DNA of 64,000 bases from Flexithrix dorotheae DSM 6795 (GTDB lineage Bacteria; Bacteroidota; Bacteroidia; Cytophagales; Flammeovirgaceae), in contig NZ_KB903432.1 in assembly GCF_000379765.1 (NCBI RefSeq), positions 124,427 through 188,426 of the forward strand, in the 5' to 3' direction. Every line of letters begins with the position of its first letter. Position 1 is the stretch's first letter. The notes under the pieces were generated by a model. It saw only the letters and a list, made by a program, of their open reading frames with translations. It was not told where the DNA came from and ran no database searches. The translations under genes and the position numbers were made by a program. Below are positions 7,391-15,714 of the stretch, in pieces.

Positions 7391-8817
7391 TACCCATTTT
7401 AATAGTTATTTCTATCATATATTTAGGTTTACTGGTTACTTTTTCCCTGGTAACCAGACAAAAAGAGAAAGATACTGCAACCTACCTTTTAGCTGGATCC
7501 AAAATTGGGTCAGTGCTCGGCATTTTTACTTTTGCCGCCACACTTTTCAGTACATTTACACTTATCGGGATGCCTGATTTTTTCAGGACTCATGGTGTGG
7601 GTTCCTGGATGTTCCTTGCTTTTTCAGACGCTGCAATGGTTTTTGCTATCATCTCTGTGGGTTACTATTTAAGAAAAAAAGCAAAGCGGGAAGATTTCAA
7701 AGGGCTTTCAGGTTTAATCGTCCAATGCTATAAAAATAAGTTTGCCGGATATATCGTATTTGCAGGAGCTTTTATCTTTTTAGTTCCCTATGTGGCGATA
7801 CAGATCAGGGGAATTGCCATATTTTTAAATGCCACATTTCCGGGAGCGATGCCGATTTGGGGTTGGGCAACTGCCATGGTAGTCCTTATGTTGACTTATA
7901 GTGAAATAGGTGGATTGAAAGCCATTATTTATTCCGATATGCTTCAGGGTTTATTATTGTTAATCGTGATTTGGATTATCGGATATAACTGCCTTACCTA
8001 TTTTGGAAATATGAATAATCTTTTCGTAAAAATTGAAGAAGTGAATAAAGGTTTGCTCTCAGTTCCCGGACCCAAAGGATTATTTACACCTCAATTTTTA
8101 ATTGCCTCCTTTATTGCCATCATGATGATTCCGTTTACTCAGCCACATGTGGTAACCAGAATCATTATCATGAAGAATTACAAATCATTATTCAGAATGG
8201 CTATTGGGGTAGGGGTGTTTGCTATGATTATTATTTTTCCCACGCTGCTTATTGGCATGTATGGGGCGGTTAATCATCCCGAAGCCAGCACCGCTGACTT
8301 TATCAGTAATGTATTAATTACAGAACAAACAGATTTTATTGCCGCATTTACGGTAATTGGGCTAATTGCAGCGGCAATTTCCACTTCTGATTCTCAAATA
8401 TTTGCGATGGGAGGAGAGTTAAGGTCACTATTGGAAGGGGAAGATTCCAAAATGCTTCAAATTACCAGAATTGCAATCGTATTTTTCGCAGTTACCATCC
8501 TGATTTTCTCACTGCTAACCAGTGACCAGTTGGTATTATTGGCCAGGACCAGTTTTGCGGGTACAGCCCTGATGGCCCCAATGATTTTCGTGGGAATTTT
8601 TGCTACTAAAAAATTAAACATGGCATTGCCTGTGTTTACTTTAGTTTGCATGCTGGCATTTATAGGATCTTTAATGGGGCTTATTCCAAATAGCTACATT
8701 GGCATCCGCTTGGATTTAATTTTAATGTTTTCTCTAACTGCGTTTGCCTTAGTCAACTACCATTTTTTCAGTGAAAAACTGGCGGCTCCGGAACAGGTTA
8801 TTTCGGAGGCGAAATAA
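7387..8817 (+). CDS. Sodium:solute symporter (SSS family)
   Basis: This 476-residue polytopic inner-membrane protein has about 13 hydrophobic segments. Family signatures are visible: YSEIGGLKAIIYSDMLQG in the middle and AAAISTSDSQIFAMG near residue 330, the region holding the Na2-site Ser/Thr residues in vSGLT-like carriers. It should import an organic solute with Na+. Coupling to the small DUF3311 protein and position in the sugar cluster suggest the substrate is the sugar or sugar acid degraded by the neighbouring enzymes; this is inference. Confidence 0.92.
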   Translation: MIPILIVISIIYLGLLVTFSLVTRQKEKDTATYLLAGSKIGSVLGIFTFAATLFSTFTLIGMPDFFRTHGVGSWMFLAFSDAAMVFAIISVGYYLRKKAKREDFKGLSGLIVQCYKNKFAGYIVFAGAFIFLVPYVAIQIRGIAIFLNATFPGAMPIWGWATAMVVLMLTYSEIGGLKAIIYSDMLQGLLLLIVIWIIGYNCLTYFGNMNNLFVKIEEVNKGLLSVPGPKGLFTPQFLIASFIAIMMIPFTQPHVVTRIIIMKNYKSLFRMAIGVGVFAMIIIFPTLLIGMYGAVNHPEASTADFISNVLITEQTDFIAAFTVIGLIAAAISTSDSQIFAMGGELRSLLEGEDSKMLQITRIAIVFFAVTILIFSLLTSDQLVLLARTSFAGTALMAPMIFVGIFATKKLNMALPVFTLVCMLAFIGSLMGLIPNSYIGIRLDLILMFSLTAFALVNYHFFSEKLAAPEQVISEAK

Positions 8818-8819
8818 TA

Positions 8820-8874
8820 TTGCTTTTTTAAAATCCTGATCCGGTTTACCAGGTCGAATTGATTTAAAAAGCAA
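8820..8874 (+). terminator. Imperfect long hairpin after symporter gene
   Basis: The arm TTGCTTTTTTAAAATC (8820-8835) pairs with GATTTAAAAAGCAA (8861-8874) with two bulges, and an inner CCTG/CAGG stem lies at 8835-8838 and 8850-8853. The base of the stem is A/T-rich and is followed by A residues on the plus strand rather than T, so it is a weak terminator for the symporter gene; it may act as an RNA 3' stabiliser. Confidence 0.35.
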
Positions 8875-8936
8875 AAAAAGTCTGTAAACCAGTCAAAAAA
8901 CTTAATGCAATATCTAAACAAAAGATATACAAGATT

Positions 8937-9890
8937 ATGAAAAAGCAACTTAGCCGAAGAACTTTTTTAAATTATTCTGCTGCGGCAGTTGGCACTGTTC
9001 CATTTATCAATCCTGTAAATGTTTTTGGGAATAAATCAAAAGAAACTCAACCAATGGAAATCCACCTTTTTTCCAAACATCTGCAATTTCTGGATTATAA
9101 AGATATGGCAGATGCTGCAGCCGAAATGGGTTTTGCCGGTTTGGATTTAACGGTCCGGCCAAAGGGACATGTAGAACCTGAAAGGGTAGAAGAGGATTTA
9201 CCCAAGGCGGTGGAAGCCATTAAAAAGGCAGGATTAAAAACCGTTTTGATGACTACAGCCATAACAGATGCAAAAGTTCCGGTAAACAGAAAGGTTTTAG
9301 AAACCGCAGCCAAACAGGGATTTAAGTGTTACCGAACTGGTTGGTTGAAATATCCGAAAGACAAAGAAATACCCGGTGCGGTGGAAGAATTTAAAGTGAT
9401 GATGAAGGATCTTGGGAAACTGAACAAGGAAGTGGGTATTGTAGGCGCTTACCAAAATCACTCAGGATTGTATGTAGGTGCAGCAATTTGGGAAATCTGG
9501 GAGATTTTGGAAAAAGCCAATGAGGAATATCTTGGTTGCCAATATGATATCAGACATGCTTCTGTAGAAGGAGGAAAATCCTGGCCTACTGGTTTGAGGT
9601 TAATCCGACCAAGGATCAAAACCATTATTTTGAAGGATTATAAATGGGTGAAAGAAAATGGAAAATGGAAATTAATCAATACCCCTCTTGGAGAAGGAAT
9701 GGTAGATTTTATAAGTTATTTCAAACTGCTTAAAGAATATAAAATTAACCTGCCTGTGTCTCTGCATTTGGAATATGATCTGGGAGGTGCAAATCATGGG
9801 AAAAGAGAAATCTCCATTTCCAAAGAGGAAGTTTTTAAAGCCATGCGCAAAGACCTCAAAACAGCCAGAGAATTATGGGAGAAAGCGTAA
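8937..9890 (+). CDS. Tat-exported sugar phosphate isomerase/epimerase-like protein
   Basis: This 317-residue TIM-barrel protein of the xylose-isomerase-like superfamily has an N-terminal twin-arginine signal (L-S-R-R-T-F-L, residues 5-11, followed by an Ala/Val-rich stretch). Barrel features include GFAGLDLTVRP, YQNHSGLYVG and QYDIRHASVEGG, with probable metal ligands among these His and Asp residues. It is predicted to be folded in the cytoplasm and exported to the periplasm. Its last 16 bases overlap the start of the PQQ-type dehydrogenase gene, so the two are translationally coupled and probably act on the same extracytoplasmic sugar. The substrate is unknown. Confidence 0.85.
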   Translation: MKKQLSRRTFLNYSAAAVGTVPFINPVNVFGNKSKETQPMEIHLFSKHLQFLDYKDMADAAAEMGFAGLDLTVRPKGHVEPERVEEDLPKAVEAIKKAGLKTVLMTTAITDAKVPVNRKVLETAAKQGFKCYRTGWLKYPKDKEIPGAVEEFKVMMKDLGKLNKEVGIVGAYQNHSGLYVGAAIWEIWEILEKANEEYLGCQYDIRHASVEGGKSWPTGLRLIRPRIKTIILKDYKWVKENGKWKLINTPLGEGMVDFISYFKLLKEYKINLPVSLHLEYDLGGANHGKREISISKEEVFKAMRKDLKTARELWEKA

Positions 9891-11536
9891 AACCAATTGT
9901 TTTTTTAATAAAAACCGGAATTGCTTTTTGTTTTTTGTTGGGGTGCAACTCCCCTAAAACCCAGAGAGGAGCAGCAGTAGAAATTGCTTTATCGAAATAT
10001 CAGGCACATCTCCAATTAGAAAAAACTACCCTTCTTGTCAGTGAAGTGATTGGTGATCGTGAGGTAGTTTGGGATTTGGCCTGGGGACCTGACAACTGGA
10101 TTTGGTTTACGGAACAAAAAGGACTTATAAGTAAAGTAAACCCTGAAACCGGAGAGGTAAAAACCATCCATCAAATTGATGATCTTATTTTTCAAAAGTC
10201 AAGGGGGTTATATTGCCTGGCTTTCCATCCTGATTTTGAACATCAGCCTTTTGTATTCCTACATTATACTTATGCATCGGACACCGATGAAAAACCCGGT
10301 AAAAGCACACCCAGTTTTTCGAAAATAGTGAGATTTGAGTATGATAAAGAAAAGAATCAACTGCATAACCCGAAAATAATTCTGGGAAATATTCCGGGGA
10401 AAAGTTATCACAACGGTTCAAGGATGGTTATTTCCGAAGACCATAAATTATTTTTAACCACAGGAGATGCGGGAAATAAGAGAGGAAGTCAGGATGTAAA
10501 TCTTTTGTCAGGGAAAGTGCTAAGGATGAATCTGGATGGATCAGTTCCTGAGGATAATCCTATTCCCGGAAGTCTGGTGTATTCGTGGGGACATCGAAAC
10601 AGTCAGGGAATAGTTTTTGGGAAAAATGGTATTTTGTACAGCTCCGAGCATGGTCCCAACAATGATGATGAAGTAAATATTATCCAGCCTTTGGGGAATT
10701 ATGGCTGGCCAAATGTGGAAGGGTTTTGCGATAAAGCACAGGAAAAACAGTTTTGCCTGGATTCGGGAGTAATAGAGCCCCTTATTGCCTATACTCCTAC
10801 AATTGCAGTGGCTGGTTTAAGCATTTACGAAAATGAAAAAATACCTGAATGGAACAATAGTTTGCTCCTAGGTAGCCTGAAAGGAAGATCGCTTCGGGTA
10901 CTTAAATTGAATCCTGAAGGTTCAAGAATCGAAAAAGAGGGTATTTTTTTTCAATTAGAATTGGGTCGGATAAGGGATGTGATGGTTTCCCCTGATGGTG
11001 ATATTTATTTGTGCACCAGCAATCTTGACTGGCACCCAAAGTCTCAGCCCTGGACCTATGATCATCTTCCCTTAAAGGGATTTGACAAGATAATCAGGTT
11101 ATCAAAAGCAGATGAAAATCTGATGGCGAAAATTTCCCAAATGTCCAATCAAAAATTATTGACGGAGAATGAGGAACAAATTGAGATTGAGGTAGACAAT
11201 TATGTCAATACAGGATTAAGCCTTTATCAAAGAAACTGTATGCCGTGTCATCAGGAAAATGGGAATGGTGTGCCGGATTTAATTCCTCCTTTATCTGAAA
11301 CAGAATGGGTTACCGGAGATAAAGACAAGTTGATTGCCACAGTTTTAAATGGTTTGTCAGATGAAATTGAGGTAAACGGAAAACTGTACAATCAGGAAAT
11401 GCCGGGCTTTGCCACTTCATTGAACGATGGGGAAATTGCTGAAATATTGACTTTTATCCGAAGTAATTTTGGAAATAACGCTTCGGAAATTTCCCGCCTA
11501 GAGGTTAATTTGATTAGGGAAAAAACTGTATTATAA
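9875..11536 (+). CDS. PQQ-type sugar dehydrogenase fused to cytochrome c, lipoprotein
   Basis: This 553-residue lipoprotein (lipobox LLGC, Cys24) has two domains. Residues about 50-400 form a glucose/sorbosone dehydrogenase (YliI/soluble GDH-like) propeller, with AFHPDF, SYHNGSRM, SWGHRNSQG and SSEHGPNNDDEVN...NYGWP motifs characteristic of PQQ-binding quinoproteins. Residues about 440-530 are a class I cytochrome c with the haem site C455-M-P-C458-H459. It should oxidise aldose sugars at the membrane surface and pass electrons through its own haem to the respiratory chain. The start overlaps the preceding Tat-exported isomerase by 16 bases. No PQQ biosynthesis genes are in the window. Confidence 0.9.
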   Translation: MGESVKPIVFLIKTGIAFCFLLGCNSPKTQRGAAVEIALSKYQAHLQLEKTTLLVSEVIGDREVVWDLAWGPDNWIWFTEQKGLISKVNPETGEVKTIHQIDDLIFQKSRGLYCLAFHPDFEHQPFVFLHYTYASDTDEKPGKSTPSFSKIVRFEYDKEKNQLHNPKIILGNIPGKSYHNGSRMVISEDHKLFLTTGDAGNKRGSQDVNLLSGKVLRMNLDGSVPEDNPIPGSLVYSWGHRNSQGIVFGKNGILYSSEHGPNNDDEVNIIQPLGNYGWPNVEGFCDKAQEKQFCLDSGVIEPLIAYTPTIAVAGLSIYENEKIPEWNNSLLLGSLKGRSLRVLKLNPEGSRIEKEGIFFQLELGRIRDVMVSPDGDIYLCTSNLDWHPKSQPWTYDHLPLKGFDKIIRLSKADENLMAKISQMSNQKLLTENEEQIEIEVDNYVNTGLSLYQRNCMPCHQENGNGVPDLIPPLSETEWVTGDKDKLIATVLNGLSDEIEVNGKLYNQEMPGFATSLNDGEIAEILTFIRSNFGNNASEISRLEVNLIREKTVL

Positions 11537-11555
11537 ATGAATTTTTCCCCAACCT

Positions 11556-12275
11556 TTAAACTTCATTCTGTTGTTGGACATCCTGTTTATAATCATAATA
11601 ATGGATGGTTTTATCCAGTACAACTGATTTACCAAAAGTTCCACTCTCAGCTTTTATAGTTTCCCTTTGTAATAATGGAAGACCTGTTTTCAAATCCTTT
11701 TTGTAAACCTGAACCGCATTAAAAAAACGTACTCTGGTAACAGTGGCCGTGTTAAAGCCTGAAGTGGCGTATACTTCAATTTTATCAAGGCTTTTTTGGG
11801 CTTTACTTAAGATGATTTTTCCTTCAAATACTTTGAGGTGCTTCTGATTTTTGGGTAAGTCTTTAGCCTGAAAATGGAATTTAAAAGTTAAAGATTGAGC
11901 ATCCTCATGAAGTAATGATATATTTTCAACTTTCAAAAACTGAATCGCATGTGGCATTAAAACTTTCTCATTATCTAAAAAGCCATTCCAATCGGAATTG
12001 TCCTTATTCAGCACTTTCCATTCTCCAGTAGTAGAAAGATATTGTTTTTCCACAGTCTGAAAATAAGGATTTAAAGCCTCTGGAGATTTAATAGACTTTA
12101 CCTCCGTGGTTTTAAAACTGAAATTTTCCTGAGTGTTTCCAAATAAGGCTTCATTAAGGAATTCAACTGAAATGCCGTACTCCCGGAAGAGTTCCTCCGT
12201 ACTGGAAAAGGTTTGTCCAAAACCAATTTGAAGGAATAAAAGATTAACTATTAGTAGGGTTGCTAGTGTTTTCAT
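11556..12275 (-). CDS. Secreted protein of unknown function
   Basis: This 239-residue protein has a Sec signal peptide (MKTLATLLIV...GFGQ, cleavage near residue 20). The mature part is predicted mostly beta, with no motif I recognise; aromatic and charged residues alternate toward the C-terminus. It converges with the sugar dehydrogenase gene, leaving 19 bases between their ends, so it belongs to a different transcription unit, possibly with the outer-membrane protein encoded upstream of it on the same strand (99-base gap). Periplasmic or outer-membrane location is inferred from the signal only. Confidence 0.7.
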   Translation of the reverse strand: MKTLATLLIVNLLFLQIGFGQTFSSTEELFREYGISVEFLNEALFGNTQENFSFKTTEVKSIKSPEALNPYFQTVEKQYLSTTGEWKVLNKDNSDWNGFLDNEKVLMPHAIQFLKVENISLLHEDAQSLTFKFHFQAKDLPKNQKHLKVFEGKIILSKAQKSLDKIEVYATSGFNTATVTRVRFFNAVQVYKKDLKTGLPLLQRETIKAESGTFGKSVVLDKTIHYYDYKQDVQQQNEV

Positions 12276-12374
12276 GGTGCTAAACAGTTTGGTTGTTTAG
12301 GCAATATTACCCTACTTATTTATACGTAAATAATAAAAAATAGTAGATGGGAAAAATACCGGAGTGAACCGGCA

Positions 12375-12962
12375 TCAGAAGCCCACTCCCACACCTACGG
12401 TAATATAAGGCTCCCAAGCTTTGTAAGGAGATCGCTCATCTTGCAGAACATCAAATAAAACCTGCAGGTTGAGCCATGTTCTCCCGCCAAGGGGTTGACT
12501 GTAGCCTCCTCCTACAAAGAAAAACGGTACTGTTTCTCTGGAAGATTCTCCAATAGTATCGAACAATTCATAATTTATCCAGGCATATTCTGCATGGGCA
12601 TAAAGCTGAGGAACGATTCTATATCGGGTGAATAGACTCATTCCATAATTATTAGTTTCATAAGTTTTTGGGTATCGTTTGTCTCTTACATATTCATAGC
12701 CAAATGTAACTCCTCCTGAAAATTTAGGGGTGATTTTATAACCAATAAGAGGATTTACAGAAATCCGGGTATAGTTACCAAAGGAAAAACCAATATTTCC
12801 TCCAAGATAAATTCGCTCTCCAATTGGTCGAGGATCTTTCTTTTCTTTTACAGGACTTTGGACAGAATCTGCTTCACTTACCTGGGCAAAACCATCCGCT
12901 CCAAACACTATTAATCCAATTAATAATATTGAGATTTTTATACCTGAGTTTATTAGTTTCAT
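12375..12962 (-). CDS. Small outer-membrane beta-barrel protein
   Basis: This 195-residue protein has a signal peptide ending in GFAQ (about residue 27), a short charged linker, then alternating hydrophobic strands (IYLGGNIGFSFG, ISVNPLIGYKIT, FSGGVTFGYEYV, YAHAEYAWINYE, FFFVGGGYSQPLG, PYITVGVGVGF) ending in aromatic Phe, the usual C-terminal barrel signal. It is probably an 8-stranded OmpA/OmpW-like barrel; its function is not readable. The same small barrel class is common in Cytophagales. Confidence 0.75.
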   Translation of the reverse strand: MKLINSGIKISILLIGLIVFGADGFAQVSEADSVQSPVKEKKDPRPIGERIYLGGNIGFSFGNYTRISVNPLIGYKITPKFSGGVTFGYEYVRDKRYPKTYETNNYGMSLFTRYRIVPQLYAHAEYAWINYELFDTIGESSRETVPFFFVGGGYSQPLGGRTWLNLQVLFDVLQDERSPYKAWEPYITVGVGVGF

Positions 12963-13064
12963 AAGTTAATTTTTTAGCTGTTAGAATCCTGAAGCTGAGA
13001 TTATTACTTAATTTTCCGAATAGAAATTATAAATCTTAAAAAGTAATGTTGAAGAACATCGTTT

Positions 13065-13886
13065 ATGATGGCGCTAAAGTTAATTAAAATTATATTTTTT
13101 TTCTTAATAATTACTGTAATCACACAGGTGGGTGGAATAATTTATTTTTGTACTCTATTTTTTGATTCTTCAATCAAAAAATATTCTGCCGGCAAAAGAA
13201 TTTTTTATAAAACGGGAATTTTTTTAAGTCTTTATCTGGTCGCTACTTTTACCATCATTCCTATTTTGGCAGAAAAAAATGGAAGGGTTCCATTGCCTGT
13301 CAATTTCGGCAATTTAAAACCTCTCACCATCTGGACCTGCCTGCTAAACCGACATTATGTGAAACCAGAATTGAAAATCTTGTTGGAGGAAGTTTCAGAA
13401 AGCATGAATGGACAATATCCTGGAACAGGAATTAGCTATCTTGATGCTAATTTTCCTTTTTTCAATGGTTTTCCTTTACTGCCTCATCTGAGTCATGAAG
13501 ATGGTAAAAAACTCGATTTGGCCTTTTATTATTATGATGACGAAACCGGAAAAGGATTGGACTACAAGGCTCCTTCACCAATTGGTTATGGAGGATTTGA
13601 GGGTCCGAAAAAAGGGGAGCAAAATATGCCCGAAATATGCCAAAGAAAAGGCTTTTGGCAATATGGAATTTTAGGTGAAATTATTCCCAACTGGGTATTT
13701 TCTTCCATGAAATTTGATGAAAAAAGGACTAAAAAACTTATCATTGAACTTTCCCGAAGGAAAGAGATCAAAAAGATTTTTATTGAACCACACTTAAGGA
13801 CAAGATTGGGATTAAATACAGGGAAAGTCCGGTTCCATGGTTGCCATGCTGTCCGGCATGATGACCATATTCATATAGAAATTTGA
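13065..13886 (+). CDS. Membrane protein with LAS/M15-M74 metallopeptidase-like residues
   Basis: This 273-residue protein has two N-terminal membrane helices (about residues 5-30 and 48-68) and a C-terminal soluble domain. That domain carries H144-E-D-G-K-K-L-D151, fitting the HxxxxxxD zinc-ligand pattern of LAS peptidases, and near its end R-H-D-D-H268-I-H270, matching the HxH that completes the site in MepA (M74) and M15 enzymes, which have very similar DDHFH segments. If functional it would be a membrane-anchored murein endopeptidase or carboxypeptidase. Overall similarity outside the motifs is not recognisable to me, so the assignment is motif-based. It starts with ATGATG at 13065. An ABC ATPase gene follows 40 bases later. 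Confidence 0.6.
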   Translation: MMALKLIKIIFFFLIITVITQVGGIIYFCTLFFDSSIKKYSAGKRIFYKTGIFLSLYLVATFTIIPILAEKNGRVPLPVNFGNLKPLTIWTCLLNRHYVKPELKILLEEVSESMNGQYPGTGISYLDANFPFFNGFPLLPHLSHEDGKKLDLAFYYYDDETGKGLDYKAPSPIGYGGFEGPKKGEQNMPEICQRKGFWQYGILGEIIPNWVFSSMKFDEKRTKKLIIELSRRKEIKKIFIEPHLRTRLGLNTGKVRFHGCHAVRHDDHIHIEI

Positions 13887-13926
13887 AGTTTGGTCAATTG
13901 AAAAAAAGAAAAGAAAAAGCGCAAAA

Positions 13927-15390
13927 ATGATTAGTATAAAATACGATGAGGCTAGTTTCCTGAATAAAGGGAAGATTCAGTTTGAAGGATTAAATTTTGA
14001 ATTGGGAGAAAATGAAAACTGGGCCATTACCGGAGATATTGGGTCGGGGAAAACCTCTTTTCTGAAGTGCTTATCTGGAAAAATCCCCAGTGTGAAGGGG
14101 AAAAGATACTATACAATTGATGGAGAGCCGGCTTCCCCCCTGGATTTTTTTCACCATGTGCAACTGGTAACTTTTTCGGAAAGCAATAAAATTTTTAAAC
14201 CAGCTGCCTTTTTTTACCAGCAACGGTATCAGCCATCCATTGCCGATGAAAGTATTGATGTGAAAGGTTACCTGAAATCTTTTGGTTTTGATGAAGGAAA
14301 TTCCCATCACCAGGAAATTTTACAAAAAGGTGGATTGCAGGAACTTTATGAAAGGCATTTGATCAAACTTTCCAGTGGACAGAGAAGGAAATTATTATTG
14401 GTGAAAGCCATTTTGAAAGCACCCATTCTTTTGCTTTTGGATGATCCTTATATTGGCCTGGACAAGCAAAGCAGGAATGTGTTTAATGACTGGCTGAAGG
14501 AATTGTCCCAAAATTTCAATATTCAATTGGTGATTGCCGGAAGGAAAAGCGATATGCCGGATATTATGGATCGTGAACTGGAATTGAAAGATAGCAAAAT
14601 AAAATATGCCGGCAAACTAAGGCCTGAACCCGTGAATGTTGAGGTGGAAATCAGGGAAGATTTGTTGGCCAAAATTAAAGAACAGTGGGATAAATTTGCC
14701 AATCACAAGGATTTTGAGACCATCATTAAGTTTAATGATGTATCAATTAACTATGATGGGAAGCCTGTGTTACAAAATATCAATTGGGAGGTGAAACAGG
14801 GGGAAAAAGTGGCTTTATTAGGCTCCAATGGTTCTGGGAAATCTACTTTGTTGAGTTTGATGTATGCCGATAATCCCCTGGCTTATGCCAATGACATTAT
14901 CCTTTTCGATAGGCAAAGAGGATCGGGCGAAAGCATTTGGGATATAAAAAAGCATACGGGATTTGTCTCTCCGGAACTGCATTTGTTTTTTAATTTCAAA
15001 TTGTCTGCAGCCAAAACGGTAGCCACGGGAATTTTCGATCAGTTTTATGTGGCCAGAAAATTAACCTCCGAAGAAGTTGAACTTATAGATTTGTGTCTAT
15101 CCTACTTTGGCCTAAGTCATAAAAGGGATGAGATATTCGGGAAACTATCTTTAGGAGAGCAGCAAATTCTCTTATTTATCAGGGCATTAATTAAAAATCC
15201 GGAGTACCTGTTATTGGACGAACCTTACCAGGGAATGGACTGGAAAAGCATCCATTTGGCCAATGCGCTCCTGGAAAACTTATTGAAAAAGAATTCTACC
15301 ACCCTAATTTTCATCACCCATTATGAAGAAGAATTGCCTTCTTTCATTCAGAAAAAAGTTTATTTAAAAAAGGGGAAGATGGAGGAGTGA
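13927..15390 (+). CDS. Double ABC ATPase (ModF-like)
   Basis: This 487-residue protein has two ABC nucleotide-binding domains in one chain and no membrane segments. Domain 1 has Walker A G36-DIGSGKT-43, signature LSSGQRRK and Walker B LLLLDDPYIGLD; domain 2 has Walker A G299-SNGSGKST-307, signature LSLGEQQI and Walker B YLLLDEPYQGMD with a His switch in FITHYEEE. The layout resembles E. coli ModF/PhrA-type soluble double ATPases, which lack a dedicated permease; no permease or substrate-binding gene is adjacent. Its role is therefore uncertain. Confidence 0.85.
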   Translation: MISIKYDEASFLNKGKIQFEGLNFELGENENWAITGDIGSGKTSFLKCLSGKIPSVKGKRYYTIDGEPASPLDFFHHVQLVTFSESNKIFKPAAFFYQQRYQPSIADESIDVKGYLKSFGFDEGNSHHQEILQKGGLQELYERHLIKLSSGQRRKLLLVKAILKAPILLLLDDPYIGLDKQSRNVFNDWLKELSQNFNIQLVIAGRKSDMPDIMDRELELKDSKIKYAGKLRPEPVNVEVEIREDLLAKIKEQWDKFANHKDFETIIKFNDVSINYDGKPVLQNINWEVKQGEKVALLGSNGSGKSTLLSLMYADNPLAYANDIILFDRQRGSGESIWDIKKHTGFVSPELHLFFNFKLSAAKTVATGIFDQFYVARKLTSEEVELIDLCLSYFGLSHKRDEIFGKLSLGEQQILLFIRALIKNPEYLLLDEPYQGMDWKSIHLANALLENLLKKNSTTLIFITHYEEELPSFIQKKVYLKKGKMEE

Positions 15391-15465
15391 GGTAATTCAG
15401 CAACCCTAATTTATTCAGGCAAGACAATACTGCTCTAGCTTTAAAACTTAAGACTTGGAATAATT

Positions 15466-15620
15466 CCCAGCTTTAAACTGGGTTGGGTGGAATACGCAGG
15501 GTTTCTTGCAGAAAACCCTGCTGGGAAGGAAAAATCAATAAAAAAATCCAATCGTGTATTTTGCCTGAATCCAGTTGAAAACTGGATTTTATTGGAAGGC
15601 TTAAGCAAAAAGCTCAAGCC
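15466..15620. other. Cluster of four hairpins in convergent intergenic region
   Basis: The 324-base gap between the convergent ABC ATPase and tamL genes holds four stem-loops: CCCAG/CTGGG (15466-15470 and 15478-15482); GCAGGGTTT/AAACCCTGC (15496-15504 and 15513-15521); AATCCAGTT/AACTGGATT (15568-15576 and 15580-15588); and GGCTTAAGC/GCTCAAGCC with one mismatch (15598-15606 and 15612-15620). TCCAAT (15547-15552) and ATTGGA (15591-15596) can also enclose the third hairpin, and GGGTGG recurs after the first and fourth. This may be a multibranched terminator, a non-coding RNA, or a remnant of a small palindromic repeat element. No family is recognised. Confidence 0.7.
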
Positions 15621-15714
15621 AGGTGGGTGGAGTTTATACAAATTTTAAGGTAAAATTGTCACAGCTTGAGAAAAAGGAATGTGTTTTAAAAAACAAATTT
15701 TGAAATAGTGCTTC

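Noticed and set aside
15466-15620. Group II intron or tRNA fragment
   Set aside because: No domain V-like hairpin, cloverleaf, or reverse-transcriptase sequence is present.
15441-15641. 66-residue minus-strand protein across the hairpin cluster
   Set aside because: Its sequence is fixed by the palindromic stems, and it has no domain or plausible start context; a structured element explains it better.
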